Assembly (NCBI GenBank): GCA_030038695.1
Contig: JASHSN010000506.1
Coordinates: 1-23,706, forward strand
DNA from: Nitrososphaeraceae archaeon
GTDB lineage: Archaea > Thermoproteota > Nitrososphaeria > Nitrososphaerales > Nitrososphaeraceae
Direction of reading: 5' to 3'
Length of the DNA stretch: 23,706 nt
The stretch's first letter is position 1; every line of letters starts with the position of its first letter. The position numbers and the translations under genes are program-made. Of this stretch, positions 1 to 8,511 are shown one piece after another. The notes under the pieces were generated by a model. That model saw only the letters and a list, made by a program, of their open reading frames with translations, did no database searches and was not told the origin of the DNA.

Positions 1-1
1 T

Positions 2-1204
2 ATCCTCCCGAAATCAGAACGTGGCAAATTCCCTAGGCCAACCGTGCGACAGACATTGGAATATAGGTTGGTTATAGAAAGAGAGGTTATTTCCTTTTTA
101 AACGAGAAAGTTAAAGAAGAAGATGAGCTCAGCAATGGAGAACCATCATCAACAGCAGGCTCACGGCTAGAGGAATTGAAGTACGATATCATGTTAGGAA
201 ACCACCATGAGATGCAACACCAAGAACTTATGATCTATGATTTCCAACATTATTTCCAACGTTTCGAGGACCCCTCAGACAATTACGTTCCTGTCAAGAC
301 ACTAAGTCAACAGGAACGACGAACAGGTGTAGAGCAGCCTCGAATACGACAAGCGATCCCAAAGGAGGCCGTCACACAGTTAGGAAAAATGGTCGAAATC
401 CCAGGCGGAATTTTTGAACTTGGTTTTAATGGGAAAGGGTTTTGTTACGATAACGAGCTTCCAAAACACAGAGTCTATCTTCAATCGTACAAAATAGATG
501 TAACACCGGTTACCAACAAAGACTTTATTGAATTTATCGAAGATGGCGGATATGATAACTATGGGTATTGGTTATCTGATGGATGGGATTTAACTAGAGA
601 GAATGCATGGGAAGCTCCATTGTATTGGGTTCCTACTAAAAAAGGACAATACGAAGGCAGTAGTAGTCGTACTAGTGGTACTAAGTGGATAAAGAAGGAT
701 TTTCGCGGGATTCATGAAATCAATAAAGACGAACCAGTGGTAAATGTTAGTTATTACGAGGCTGACGCGTACGCAAGATGGGCTGGAAAGAGGCTTCCTA
801 CTGAAGCTGAATGGGAAAAGGCGGCAACTTGGAATGATGCTCTGCAAAGAAAAACTCTTTATCCTTGGGGAGACCGAAGGCCACAGCCTAAATATGCGAA
901 TTTGCTAGAGTCATACTTATGGGGTCCGTCTACCGTGGGTTCGTATCCTGAAGGAAGGAGCTATTATGGCTGTTACCAGATGATAGGCGATGTCTGGGAA
1001 TGGACATCTTCTGAGTATGTTCTATATCCGGGCTTTAAACCAAAATTCTCAGAATATACCGATAAATGGGCAATAAATCAAAAAGTTCTGAGAGGCGGAT
1101 GCTTTGCCACATCATCTAGTCAGATTAGAAATAGTTATAGGAATTATTTCAAACCACACGAAAGAATATTATTCTCGGGTTTCAGATGTGCCATGGATAC
1201 TTGA
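2..1204 (+). CDS. egtB: Ergothioneine biosynthesis sulfoxide synthase EgtB-like (5'-truncated by window edge)
   Basis: The frame is open from base 2 with no start in view, and the residues before the first GTG (base 44) still look like EgtB (RGKFPRPTV, then a helical DinB-like segment), so the gene begins outside the window. The iron-binding HX3HXE motif of the DinB domain is seen as HHEMQHQE at bases 203-226; the third iron-ligand histidine would lie in the missing part. From about base 390 the frame becomes a formylglycine-generating-enzyme/SUMF1-type domain (GGIFELG, RLPTEAEWEKAA, YPWGD, GDVWEWTSSEY, LRGGCFA, and a C-terminal FSGFRCA). Enzymes of this family use O2 and non-haem Fe(II) to join hercynine with cysteine or gamma-glutamylcysteine in ergothioneine synthesis; which thiol is used here cannot be told. 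The related OvoA or another DinB/FGE fusion is possible. EgtD, the usual partner, may lie upstream. Confidence 0.85.
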   Translation: MLPKSERGKFPRPTVRQTLEYRLVIEREVISFLNEKVKEEDELSNGEPSSTAGSRLEELKYDIMLGNHHEMQHQELMIYDFQHYFQRFEDPSDNYVPVKTLSQQERRTGVEQPRIRQAIPKEAVTQLGKMVEIPGGIFELGFNGKGFCYDNELPKHRVYLQSYKIDVTPVTNKDFIEFIEDGGYDNYGYWLSDGWDLTRENAWEAPLYWVPTKKGQYEGSSSRTSGTKWIKKDFRGIHEINKDEPVVNVSYYEADAYARWAGKRLPTEAEWEKAATWNDALQRKTLYPWGDRRPQPKYANLLESYLWGPSTVGSYPEGRSYYGCYQMIGDVWEWTSSEYVLYPGFKPKFSEYTDKWAINQKVLRGGCFATSSSQIRNSYRNYFKPHERILFSGFRCAMDT

Positions 1205-1342
1205 CTTGGAACAATTATTGACTTAAATCCCTAGACTAAGCCTCATATAAGGAAGATACGAAAATCTAACGCGTAGCAGATGATCCTTTGAATTTTACGA
1301 CAAGACATATTCTTGCAAAACTATATCATCGTCTCTGTGTTT

Positions 1343-2275
1343 CTATGAGTATGAACGAATATACAAGACATGATTCTGTTTGTCGTATGCCAGGTCCCTC
1401 AACGTTAATAGCTTAAATCCATTGTCGTGCAGGTATTTCATTTCCTGAGCAAACAAATTCACATCTGTACTATCCCGTGTTCTGTTCGTGTCTATGCTAT
1501 GGTATCCAATTATAGGAACAGCTAACACAGGTCCATTTAGTGTATTGTATTTCTGTTGACTATTAACCTCGTCAACAAAAATATCAAATATCTTTGAATC
1601 ATTATATGCGTTCGCTCTATCAACGTTGTTATGACTCCATTCTCGAATGGAGTATCGATTTGCGAAAGTCAACGTACCATTGTCAAAGTATGTTCTACAA
1701 TCTGTCTGACTAGAATATTTGATATATCCATTGCAGTGTAAAAACATCAAAGCACCAAAGCCGTTTACTGCAAGATCATAATATTTAGAAATTTCGTTAA
1801 TAATAGTAGAATTATCTGTCTCGTCTCCATGAGTGGTAGCGAAAACCGTAGCGTTTACGCCATGGATAGCCAGACATTTCTTTGATCCCGTTATCTCATA
1901 ATTCAAATCACTAGGAGAAAGATGCGTCATCCTACGATGCGTCATTGTTTTGGATTCTATATCTTGTCCGTCCTTGTGTAATGCTAAAACATCCTGCCAA
2001 TTCAGACGCGACGTGGAAGACCCCACCCATAGACAGGTAACAAAAAAAGTTCCTTTAAATTTATATTTATCCAGGATAAGCTTGGCCTTTGTAAACTGTG
2101 ATTTGTGGGTATCACCAAAGGTTAAAATTACTACCTTATTTTGATGTGATATCTCTGCAGGAAATGTCTGCGCAGAAGAGAAATCAGAAGATATGAAAAT
2201 ACATGAAATAAGTAGTGCGCAAATAGATAAATAAATTACTTTCGATTTGAATATAGTTGTCATGTTCCGATACAA
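1343..2275 (-). CDS. Exported polysaccharide deacetylase-like (NodB fold) protein with altered active-site motifs
   Basis: This is a 310-aa protein with a hydrophobic export signal at about residues 9-36 ending near SSAQ. The body follows the NodB-fold deacetylase pattern: KVVILTF at 47-53, KFKGTFFV at 72-79, NWQDVLALH at 92-100, and a late IIGYHS at 255-260 resembling motif 5. The catalytic motifs deviate. Motif 1, normally TFDDG, reads TFGDT (G54), which loses the presumed catalytic base while keeping the metal-binding Asp55. Motif 2, normally HTMTH, reads KTMTH (K109), which loses one metal-binding His. Motif 3, normally PYG, reads THG. The fold assignment rests on family pattern. The inference is an inactive or repurposed surface protein, or an early pseudogene with an intact frame. 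ATG at 2263 (MTTIF) is an alternative start. It is convergent with the egtB-like gene. Confidence 0.75.
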   Translation of the reverse strand: MYRNMTTIFKSKVIYLSICALLISCIFISSDFSSAQTFPAEISHQNKVVILTFGDTHKSQFTKAKLILDKYKFKGTFFVTCLWVGSSTSRLNWQDVLALHKDGQDIESKTMTHRRMTHLSPSDLNYEITGSKKCLAIHGVNATVFATTHGDETDNSTIINEISKYYDLAVNGFGALMFLHCNGYIKYSSQTDCRTYFDNGTLTFANRYSIREWSHNNVDRANAYNDSKIFDIFVDEVNSQQKYNTLNGPVLAVPIIGYHSIDTNRTRDSTDVNLFAQEMKYLHDNGFKLLTLRDLAYDKQNHVLYIRSYS

Positions 2276-2465
2276 CCTGACCTAGTTATGTAGGTAAAAA
2301 ATCTTGCATATAATATATATCTACCACCACAATTGTGAAATACCTGCTTAAAGCGACAGAGGTCTGGCCTATATACTAAAAAGATATCTAATATTCGATT
2401 ATACATGGGAATAATACAATAACAAAATATACGAAGGTAATAATCTAATGGAATTGGGAGAACTA

Positions 2466-2876
2466 TCATAAAATTTCCCAAACGGCAGAAGGAACTAAAA
2501 TTTCATATAATCCCATATTGCTGCATGAATTTACTCTGATCGTGCTGGGTTTCCATGGCATATTTGTGCCATATTGATAAATTCTGGATTTTGCCTGTAT
2601 GCCCTGATGAATTTCATAATGTTTCTTATCTTCAAAAGACATACCGCATTTTTTACAGGTAAAGCTCATAACTACAATCACAAGGTTCTGACATTTTCGG
2701 AGGAAATTGCAAATACTATAAATCACTCCTATAGCAAAACCCAAGCCCAATATGCCACGCCCCCCCCAAACCATATGACCAATGGATGAGTTATTTTCAT
2801 TTCTCTCTTCTATCCTGTGGGTGTTCTGGTCTTGAACTTGACATGTATTATCAATGCATCTTCCTCCATCAGACAT
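2466..2876 (-). CDS. Small membrane protein with degenerate C2H2 zinc finger
   Basis: This 136-aa frame has a Gly/hydrophobic membrane segment at about residues 38-58 (GILGLGFAIGVIYSICNFL), then a zinc-finger-like stretch starting MSFTCKKCGMSF. The finger has C-X2-C and one His after 12 residues, but the place where the second His is expected holds Gln (HQGIQAK), so zinc binding may be lost. Single C2H2 fingers with an N-terminal TM are common small proteins in thaumarchaea. The residues after the finger have no recognisable pattern. A shorter product could start at ATG 2669, just before the finger. An 8-base C run (2760-2767) falls in the Gly-rich part of the reading and could cause slippage. 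A real small protein or a decaying one are both possible. Confidence 0.5.
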   Translation of the reverse strand: MSDGGRCIDNTCQVQDQNTHRIEERNENNSSIGHMVWGGRGILGLGFAIGVIYSICNFLRKCQNLVIVVMSFTCKKCGMSFEDKKHYEIHQGIQAKSRIYQYGTNMPWKPSTIRVNSCSNMGLYEILVPSAVWEIL

Positions 2877-3131
2877 GTTGTATAATCCAGTGCGTTTTTA
2901 GTTCAAGGAATGGAAAGATACACATTAGAATAGGCATCAGTAGAATATAGACACTACTGTGCACTAATGTCTAAGAATTAACAACGATATCAACCAGTAA
3001 TCGCCCATGTCCTGCAGAAATCAGATTGTCAGGAACGCCTACTAATCTGGTAGGTAGTTGTCTAGAGGAGAATCGCTTTTTAGTCGTGGGTTAACCTCAC
3101 CTACTGGACCGGCAATGTATCCTTATGACCA

Positions 3132-3453
3132 TTATAGCTTGTAATCCCCAAAGCTATTTTTATTTGGAATAGTCAGATTGAAATCGCCATATTTGCCGTA
3201 TATCACTTTTCCTGATATTGCTTGGCCAGTCATAGGCATATTCATTGTTTTCGATGACGAACTCTTACTTTCATTCACATAAATCGAAGTCCGCTTGACC
3301 TGGCCAGTTCCCATTACTGCCTCTTAGATTGGCGTTAGGATTTGTTAGTCGGATATGAATTTCAAGTTTCAAGAGGTGCTGAGCAGATGTACCAATGTTT
3401 AACCTCAGGTTGTAGAAAAGCTCAGCGGTAATAGTTGTATGACCGCATAACAA
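3132..3453 (-). pseudogene. Frameshifted remnant of a hypothetical protein
   Basis: Two overlapping minus-strand frames together read as one protein. The first (3453 to about 3300) runs LKLEIHIRLTNPNANLRG then NGNWPGQ. The second picks up at GQVKRTSIYVNESK and continues TMNMPMTGQAISGKVIYGKY, GDFNLTIPNKNSFGDYKL to 3132. Each frame loses sense where the other begins, inside the 3271-3314 overlap, which fits a single frameshift. The combined protein would have about 100 residues with beta-rich, extracellular-like composition. The product is not recognised. The remnant lies downstream of the methyltransferase gene on the same strand. A sequencing error could also produce this picture. Confidence 0.45.
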
Positions 3454-3561
3454 ATACTCGCACTAATTAGAAAATACATTTGAAGAGCGGTTTTGAAAGA
3501 TGTTTATAAGGATTTATCCCTCTACAAAAGTAGTATACACATAGCTTATTTAATCAAATTT

Positions 3562-4842
3562 TCAAGTTTTCACCATCGCGAGTATGTGTTCGAATGGATA
3601 GGCCAATCTATCTGCCTTCAACGCAGATATAAACCGACCTGTCTTCTTATCTCTTGTCAGTGGGAGAATCTTGCTAGGAATTGGTCGTTTAATTACCTGG
3701 TGAATCGTAAATCCAAACTTTTCCATCGTCTGTATAAAGACATCGCCATTATGAATCCCTACCCCCTTAAGTTCCGTATCGCCAATTACGATAAATGCTC
3801 TCCCACCATGCTTCAAAACCCTGTGCATTTCTTGGAAACAGAGCTGCATTTCAAAAAAGTAACGCTCTACCCCGTTTGCTTCTCTCTTATCGATTTGTCT
3901 GAGTTCTGCTGCGATTTTTCTCCCTAATTTGCTGTAAAGATCAATAGGCAAGTGATCGTCTTTCCGTATTGATCCTATGAATTTACTCCTAAATTCAGAT
4001 AGCTTATCTGCATACCCTAGCCAAATAGCAGTAAGTTGATGTAGATCCGCGTATTCATACGAAGTAACATAGGGCGGGCTTGTGACAATTAAAGAAACAG
4101 AATTTTCCTTTAATCTCATCTTGTAAGCATCAACATTGTCCACAACACAATCATAATCTTTAGTACCAAGGATTTTCCAAAACTCGCCATTTTTTATGAT
4201 CATCCTTCGAGTCTGATGGAAGAAACTTTTGTATGCATCGGCTATTATCTTATCCTTGTCTATTGTAGGTTTAACGGATTTCATCATCCATTTTGAACAT
4301 CCTCTTAAAATGTTCGAGAATGCACAAAGCGAGAAGATTTTTACATCCTGATTCTCAATTTGGCTTATTCTTGATAATATAATTGCCAGATCCACCATTT
4401 GTTTCTCAGGGAACCAGTATTCCAAACGCTTGTTATCAGGTATTCTAATATCAACGTCATTGCAGGTTAAAAGAGACATTTGTCCAAGATGTTTCATTCC
4501 CATACTCGATTTTAGATCTCCTAATAAGTGTGATATTTGGTCTTTCAGGTAGGCAGGCTCAATAGGAGTAGTTTTCGCCTTGCTTATCAATACAGCTACT
4601 GGGTTGATGTCTGTTCCATAAGCCCTCCGTCCGTTTACAATAGCCTCAACTAGCGTGGTACCTGAACCCATAAAGGGGTCACAAACGAGATCTCCGATCC
4701 GACTGTTCTCTTTGATGAACCTGTCTGTAAGCTGAGGGATAAACTTGGCAGGATATTTATGATAATCATGAGTAAGATATGAAGTCTCAAGTCTGCCTAA
4801 CTCTTTAAATGACCAAGAGTCATCCACCTCAACTGAGCGCAC
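3562..4842 (-). CDS. Site-specific DNA methyltransferase (amino-group, N4-C or N6-A)
   Basis: The protein has 426 aa and a GTG start. Residues 24-38 (THDYHKYPAKFIPQL) match the N-terminal signature of a family of site-specific DNA methylases. DPFMGSGTT at 55-63 is the S-adenosylmethionine-binding motif I, and TSPPY at 254-258 is the catalytic motif IV typical of N4-cytosine/N6-adenine methylases. Motif I precedes motif IV with about 190 residues between them, an alpha-like order in which that insert could hold the target-recognition domain. HGGRAFIVIGD at 345-355 fits the following strand. No restriction endonuclease is visible on either side, so it appears solitary. It is divergent from the Mre11-fragment/Rad50 operon. 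Role: transfer of a methyl group to a base in a specific DNA site, for protection, regulation or marking; the site cannot be predicted. Confidence 0.88.
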   Translation of the reverse strand: MRSVEVDDSWSFKELGRLETSYLTHDYHKYPAKFIPQLTDRFIKENSRIGDLVCDPFMGSGTTLVEAIVNGRRAYGTDINPVAVLISKAKTTPIEPAYLKDQISHLLGDLKSSMGMKHLGQMSLLTCNDVDIRIPDNKRLEYWFPEKQMVDLAIILSRISQIENQDVKIFSLCAFSNILRGCSKWMMKSVKPTIDKDKIIADAYKSFFHQTRRMIIKNGEFWKILGTKDYDCVVDNVDAYKMRLKENSVSLIVTSPPYVTSYEYADLHQLTAIWLGYADKLSEFRSKFIGSIRKDDHLPIDLYSKLGRKIAAELRQIDKREANGVERYFFEMQLCFQEMHRVLKHGGRAFIVIGDTELKGVGIHNGDVFIQTMEKFGFTIHQVIKRPIPSKILPLTRDKKTGRFISALKADRLAYPFEHILAMVKT

Positions 4843-5199
4843 AGATTAAAATTATTTCTAAATGTCTATATCTATTTTGAGCGCGGCATTTGATTTTTTG
4901 ATAGTTTGGAATGTTCGATATTAATAAACTCCAAACGACACGCTAGCTTCAACTCAACGTCTCTAGGAAGCCCAATGAGGATAATGGCAGCGGCTGCTAG
5001 CTTTAAATAGGCGGTAACGTTAGAATAAGAGAAACTAAAATTTGTGCTTTCTGTAGCATTAGTCTTTTTCATATTTGTGAAGATCGGCCCGTTCAAGATA
5101 CCAATATAGTATTCTCAATATCATATCACGACAGTGATTAGAGAGGGGGTGATAATAAACTGAACGCTGCAAATGACTACGTGATAGAATTTTCGGAGG
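4843..5199. other. Divergent spacer between methyltransferase and Mre11-like gene
   Basis: This spacer separates two divergent units. It holds a minus-strand frame of 74 codons (4872-5096) with a hydrophobic LKLAAAAIILIGL stretch about 30 bp upstream of the methyltransferase; it is not recognised and may be chance. Nothing here encodes the missing Mre11 phosphoesterase domain in any frame examined, and stops (for example TAG at 5255-5257) close the frame just before the Mre11-like start. Confidence 0.4.
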
Positions 5200-5217
5200 T
5201 AAATAAATATATAAAAA
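5200..5217 (+). promoter_or_regulatory. Probable TATA box of the Mre11-like/Rad50 operon
   Basis: The AT stretch aaataaatatataaaa is a good archaeal TATA-box candidate. It lies about 55-70 bp before the ATG at 5273 and predicts transcription from roughly 5235-5245 with a leader of about 30 nt. It was assigned by eye. Confidence 0.45.
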
Positions 5218-5272
5218 AATAAGATTAGAAAAATCCTTAGAAAATATTAGAAGTTAGAGAAAGGATAGGATA

Positions 5273-5911
5273 ATGTTAAATTGTATATCCTTGTTCAGAT
5301 CCACATTTACAGATTTAGAAGATACTGCACAAGGTAATAGGAGAGGTTTCTATATCATAAGTTATGATGACGAGATGGAAAAAATAAGGGCTGACTTTAA
5401 TGAAATAAAGATAGTAGATATAATATTCAATTCTATTAATATAAATCAATATACAGTCAAGCAAGTAGAAGAAAAAATAAATTCAATAGTAGAAGAAATG
5501 GAGAACCTAACAGGTAATATAGTGCTAATTAAGATAATAGGAAAACGATCCGATATTATTTTTTCAAGATTAAAAGAAAAACTTTCAGCAAAGGGCGCGT
5601 TATTGTGTTACATTAACAAAAACAACCTTTTCTCCCAGGAGACTATCCAAATAAAAGTGTCTGGGGATAGCATAGAAGACATAGAAGAAAAAGTGATAGG
5701 AGAAAGAATAGTATCGTTTAAAATCGATCCTAGTATATCAGATGATAAAGTAAAGAATTTCATACAATCCATACTTATATCTGAACAAGGTAAATTTACC
5801 GCAAACGAGCTATTACTTTTCCTAAAGAAGGAAAGTATCGAAAACGACGAGACTGTAACTGACTTTGAGAAAAAAGTATTTTTGATGCAAATTGTGGGTT
5901 TCAGAGATTAA
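5273..5911 (+). CDS. Mre11 C-terminal-like protein lacking the nuclease domain
   Basis: This 212-aa protein lies 17 bp before rad50, in the position Mre11 normally occupies. Its first 30 residues (SLFRSTFTDL, then GNRRGFYIISYD) match the region just after the last metal-binding motif of Mre11, where archaeal homologues read GS-x-x-R-x-x-F...KGFYIVE. Residues 45-120 resemble the capping domain (IVDIIFNSI; NIVLIKIIGKRSD; LSAKGALLCYINKNNL), and the helical tail (about 155-212) is where Mre11 binds the base of the Rad50 coiled coil. None of the phosphoesterase motifs (D-x-H, GNHD, GH-x-H) is present. Upstream sequence does not supply them and is occupied by the divergent methyltransferase. It may be a Rad50-binding, nuclease-free subunit or a truncated gene kept in frame. 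The family call rests on remembered pattern and position, not a search. Confidence 0.6.
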   Translation: MLNCISLFRSTFTDLEDTAQGNRRGFYIISYDDEMEKIRADFNEIKIVDIIFNSININQYTVKQVEEKINSIVEEMENLTGNIVLIKIIGKRSDIIFSRLKEKLSAKGALLCYINKNNLFSQETIQIKVSGDSIEDIEEKVIGERIVSFKIDPSISDDKVKNFIQSILISEQGKFTANELLLFLKKESIENDETVTDFEKKVFLMQIVGFRD

Positions 5912-5928
5912 TGCATTGGTAAAATAAC

Positions 5929-8511
5929 ATGCTACTCAAAAAAATTACCTTAGAAAATATAAGAAGTTATAAAGAAAAAACAGTAATAGAAATACCTGAA
6001 GGTACAATCCTGTTCCAGGGAGATATTGGATGTGGAAAGTCAACAATTCTCTCTGCAATAGAGTTTGCTCTATTTGGATTAGGCGACATAGATGGAAACA
6101 ATCTTCTGAGATCGGGAGAAATGAGGGGTTCTGTTCTTCTGGAGTTTGAAGCGAATATCAAAAATTATCAGATCTTTCGAAGTCTAATAAGACGTAGTAA
6201 GAAGGTAACACAAGACGCGGGATATATTGTTGACGAACACGTAAGAACTAGCTATTCCGTCAGCGAAATGAAATCTAAGATTCTGAAGATTATTAATATT
6301 AATGAGAAAGCTCAAGCCAGAACAACATCTGTAATTTACCGATTCGCCATTTTTACTCCACAGGAAATGATGAAGCAAATTCTTTCAGAATTGCCAGAGA
6401 AAAGACTAGAAATCCTAAGAAGGGCTTTCAATATTGAAGAATATAGTACAGCCAGGAGGAACGCAGAGATCTTTCTTGGCTGGACGAAAGGCGAGGTCCG
6501 CTTAAGCTCTGAAATAACTAAAGACCTTTATGAAAGGAAAGCATTATTGGAGGGACTTAAACAAAGGGTCACCTTTCTGACAATTGAAGTAGAAAAGGCT
6601 AAGACTGAGATATCAGAGCTAGATAAAAAAATCAAAGAACTGAATGGAGAAATCGAAAGTCTCAAGCCAAGGCAAGTTCTTGTCTTACAGCTTCAGGTAT
6701 CCATACCTCATTTGAATAAGACAATTGAAAGAAATCAAAGGACTTTAGAAAAAGAACAAGAAAGATTAGACCTCCTTAAAAGAGATTTGGCTTCCATCAA
6801 CACCAATGAGAATACTGTTAGCCAACTAGAGCAAATCTATGACGATTACGTTTCAAAGAAAGATAGATTAAAACAGCTAGAACCATCCATTAGATTATTT
6901 GATATTTTTGAGAAGGAAAAGACAAGGTTGGAGCAGCGTTTAGAAAACGAAAGGAAAAACCTCGAATCAGACATCAATAGATTAACGGAAGAGAGAAAAG
7001 CTGAATTAGAAAAGATTGAAAGAGAAGAAAAGTCCATAAAAGAGTTAAACACATTCGAAAAGGAAGAAGCAAGCCTCAAAGAATCGATTTCACATCTTAT
7101 AACGCTAAGAGAGGAATCGGAGGAAATTTTGTCTCTCATCGCCGAAAACAGAACTGAACGTCTAGCACTAGAAGAGCAAATGTCCAAAAAACAAGAGGAA
7201 ATTGAGCGCATGATCAGGATAGGTGAAGGTGCCCCATGTCCTACCTGCCGACAGAAACTGAGTGGAGAGCACATCTCAAAAGTTAAAGCCGAATATCATC
7301 AAGAAAAATTGGGCGTAGAGGAACATGTAAAATATCTGAACCACACATTAACGACTTACGAGCATAAATTAAGAGAGACCAAATCCCTCATGGAGAAACT
7401 AGAAAGTAAAGACGAACACTTAAGGAAACTTCAACGCGTTCTAGGGATGCTAACTGAAAAGAAGGATTCGATCGAGAATGCAAAGAAAAATCTTGAAATT
7501 AAATTCTTTAGGATAACTGAAAACCAACAAAATCTTAGTAACCACAACTATTCTCTTGAAGAACGGACGAAGCTATCACAGATATCGAGAGAGATGTCCG
7601 GGTTAAGTCCTGAGAAAGAATTGTATAGACAAGTAGAACAAATCGTCTCTAAATATGAATTCGAAAAAATTGAACACAGATATCTTGAAGGCTTGCATGA
7701 AATAAAGAGGAAGTCAAAAATTGAAAAGGAAATCAACGATAATAACAAATTAGTAGATACGCTAGAGATCGAGATTAATTCTAATAAACAAAAATTACAC
7801 GAGACGCAGATACTATTTGAAAAGAATAACAATGCAATTAAAGAATTAGAAATATTACAGCAGACGGTTGAAGATTTTAAAAATAAGATGTCAGAAATGA
7901 GACAGAGCATTTCAGGCAAACGATCAGAGCTACGACTTTTAGAAACAAACTTGCATGAAGTTGAAAACGAAGTTCATGTCAAGAAGGAACGCTATCTGAT
8001 TAAACAGATTTTTCGGGAGACGTGTAATTGGCTGGAGCAACACTTTATACCAGCTGTTCAAGACATAGAAAGATATGTTCTTCAGAGTATAAACGAGGAA
8101 TTTAATCAATTATTCCAGAGGTGGTTTCATGTCTTGATGGAGACAGGTAGTATCAGTGTAGAAGCAGATTCTAATTTTACTCCAATTATCAGTCAGAGTG
8201 GTTATTCTCTTAGCATCAATAGTTTAAGCGGAGGAGAAAAGACATCAGTTGCTTTAGCGTACAGACTTGCACTGAACACTATGCTTAAGAGGGTTGCAGG
8301 TATGAATAATGCTTTGCTAATTCTGGATGAACCTACCGACGGATTCGGAAAAGAGCAGTTATTTAGGCTAAAACAAGTTCTAAATGAATTAAACTCTGCA
8401 CAGATAATAATGGTCTCTCATGAGCGTGAATTAGAGAGTTTTGTGGATAAAATTTACCGAGTAACTAAAGATGGCAACCAATCTAGAATCGAAGTGGTGC
8501 GCTATAACTAG
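5929..8511 (+). CDS. rad50: DNA double-strand break repair ATPase Rad50
   Basis: The protein has 860 aa, close to the usual archaeal Rad50 length. Walker A is GDIGCGKST at 31-39; the Q-loop is in FTPQEMMKQIL; two long Glu/Lys-rich coiled-coil arms surround the zinc hook CPTC (C437 and C440). The C-terminal lobe carries the ABC signature SLSGGEK at 765-771, Walker B LLILDEPTD at 796-804 and the H-loop SHE with His831. Rad50 folds its arms through Zn-mediated hook pairing and uses ATP to open and close the complex on DNA ends, normally with the Mre11 nuclease. Here the upstream partner retains only the Mre11 C-terminal part. All ATPase motifs look intact, so this is not a decayed gene. Translation is probably coupled to the upstream gene (17-bp gap). 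Confidence 0.93.
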   Translation: MLLKKITLENIRSYKEKTVIEIPEGTILFQGDIGCGKSTILSAIEFALFGLGDIDGNNLLRSGEMRGSVLLEFEANIKNYQIFRSLIRRSKKVTQDAGYIVDEHVRTSYSVSEMKSKILKIININEKAQARTTSVIYRFAIFTPQEMMKQILSELPEKRLEILRRAFNIEEYSTARRNAEIFLGWTKGEVRLSSEITKDLYERKALLEGLKQRVTFLTIEVEKAKTEISELDKKIKELNGEIESLKPRQVLVLQLQVSIPHLNKTIERNQRTLEKEQERLDLLKRDLASINTNENTVSQLEQIYDDYVSKKDRLKQLEPSIRLFDIFEKEKTRLEQRLENERKNLESDINRLTEERKAELEKIEREEKSIKELNTFEKEEASLKESISHLITLREESEEILSLIAENRTERLALEEQMSKKQEEIERMIRIGEGAPCPTCRQKLSGEHISKVKAEYHQEKLGVEEHVKYLNHTLTTYEHKLRETKSLMEKLESKDEHLRKLQRVLGMLTEKKDSIENAKKNLEIKFFRITENQQNLSNHNYSLEERTKLSQISREMSGLSPEKELYRQVEQIVSKYEFEKIEHRYLEGLHEIKRKSKIEKEINDNNKLVDTLEIEINSNKQKLHETQILFEKNNNAIKELEILQQTVEDFKNKMSEMRQSISGKRSELRLLETNLHEVENEVHVKKERYLIKQIFRETCNWLEQHFIPAVQDIERYVLQSINEEFNQLFQRWFHVLMETGSISVEADSNFTPIISQSGYSLSINSLSGGEKTSVALAYRLALNTMLKRVAGMNNALLILDEPTDGFGKEQLFRLKQVLNELNSAQIIMVSHERELESFVDKIYRVTKDGNQSRIEVVRYN

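Noticed and set aside
2260..2481. Minus-strand 73-codon frame between the deacetylase-like and zinc-finger genes
   Set aside because: It overlaps both neighbours' ends and has no family-like pattern; more likely spacer.
6846..7919. Minus-strand Ser/Leu-rich frames inside rad50
   Set aside because: Antisense of Glu/Lys-rich coiled-coil codons; no start signals or domain.
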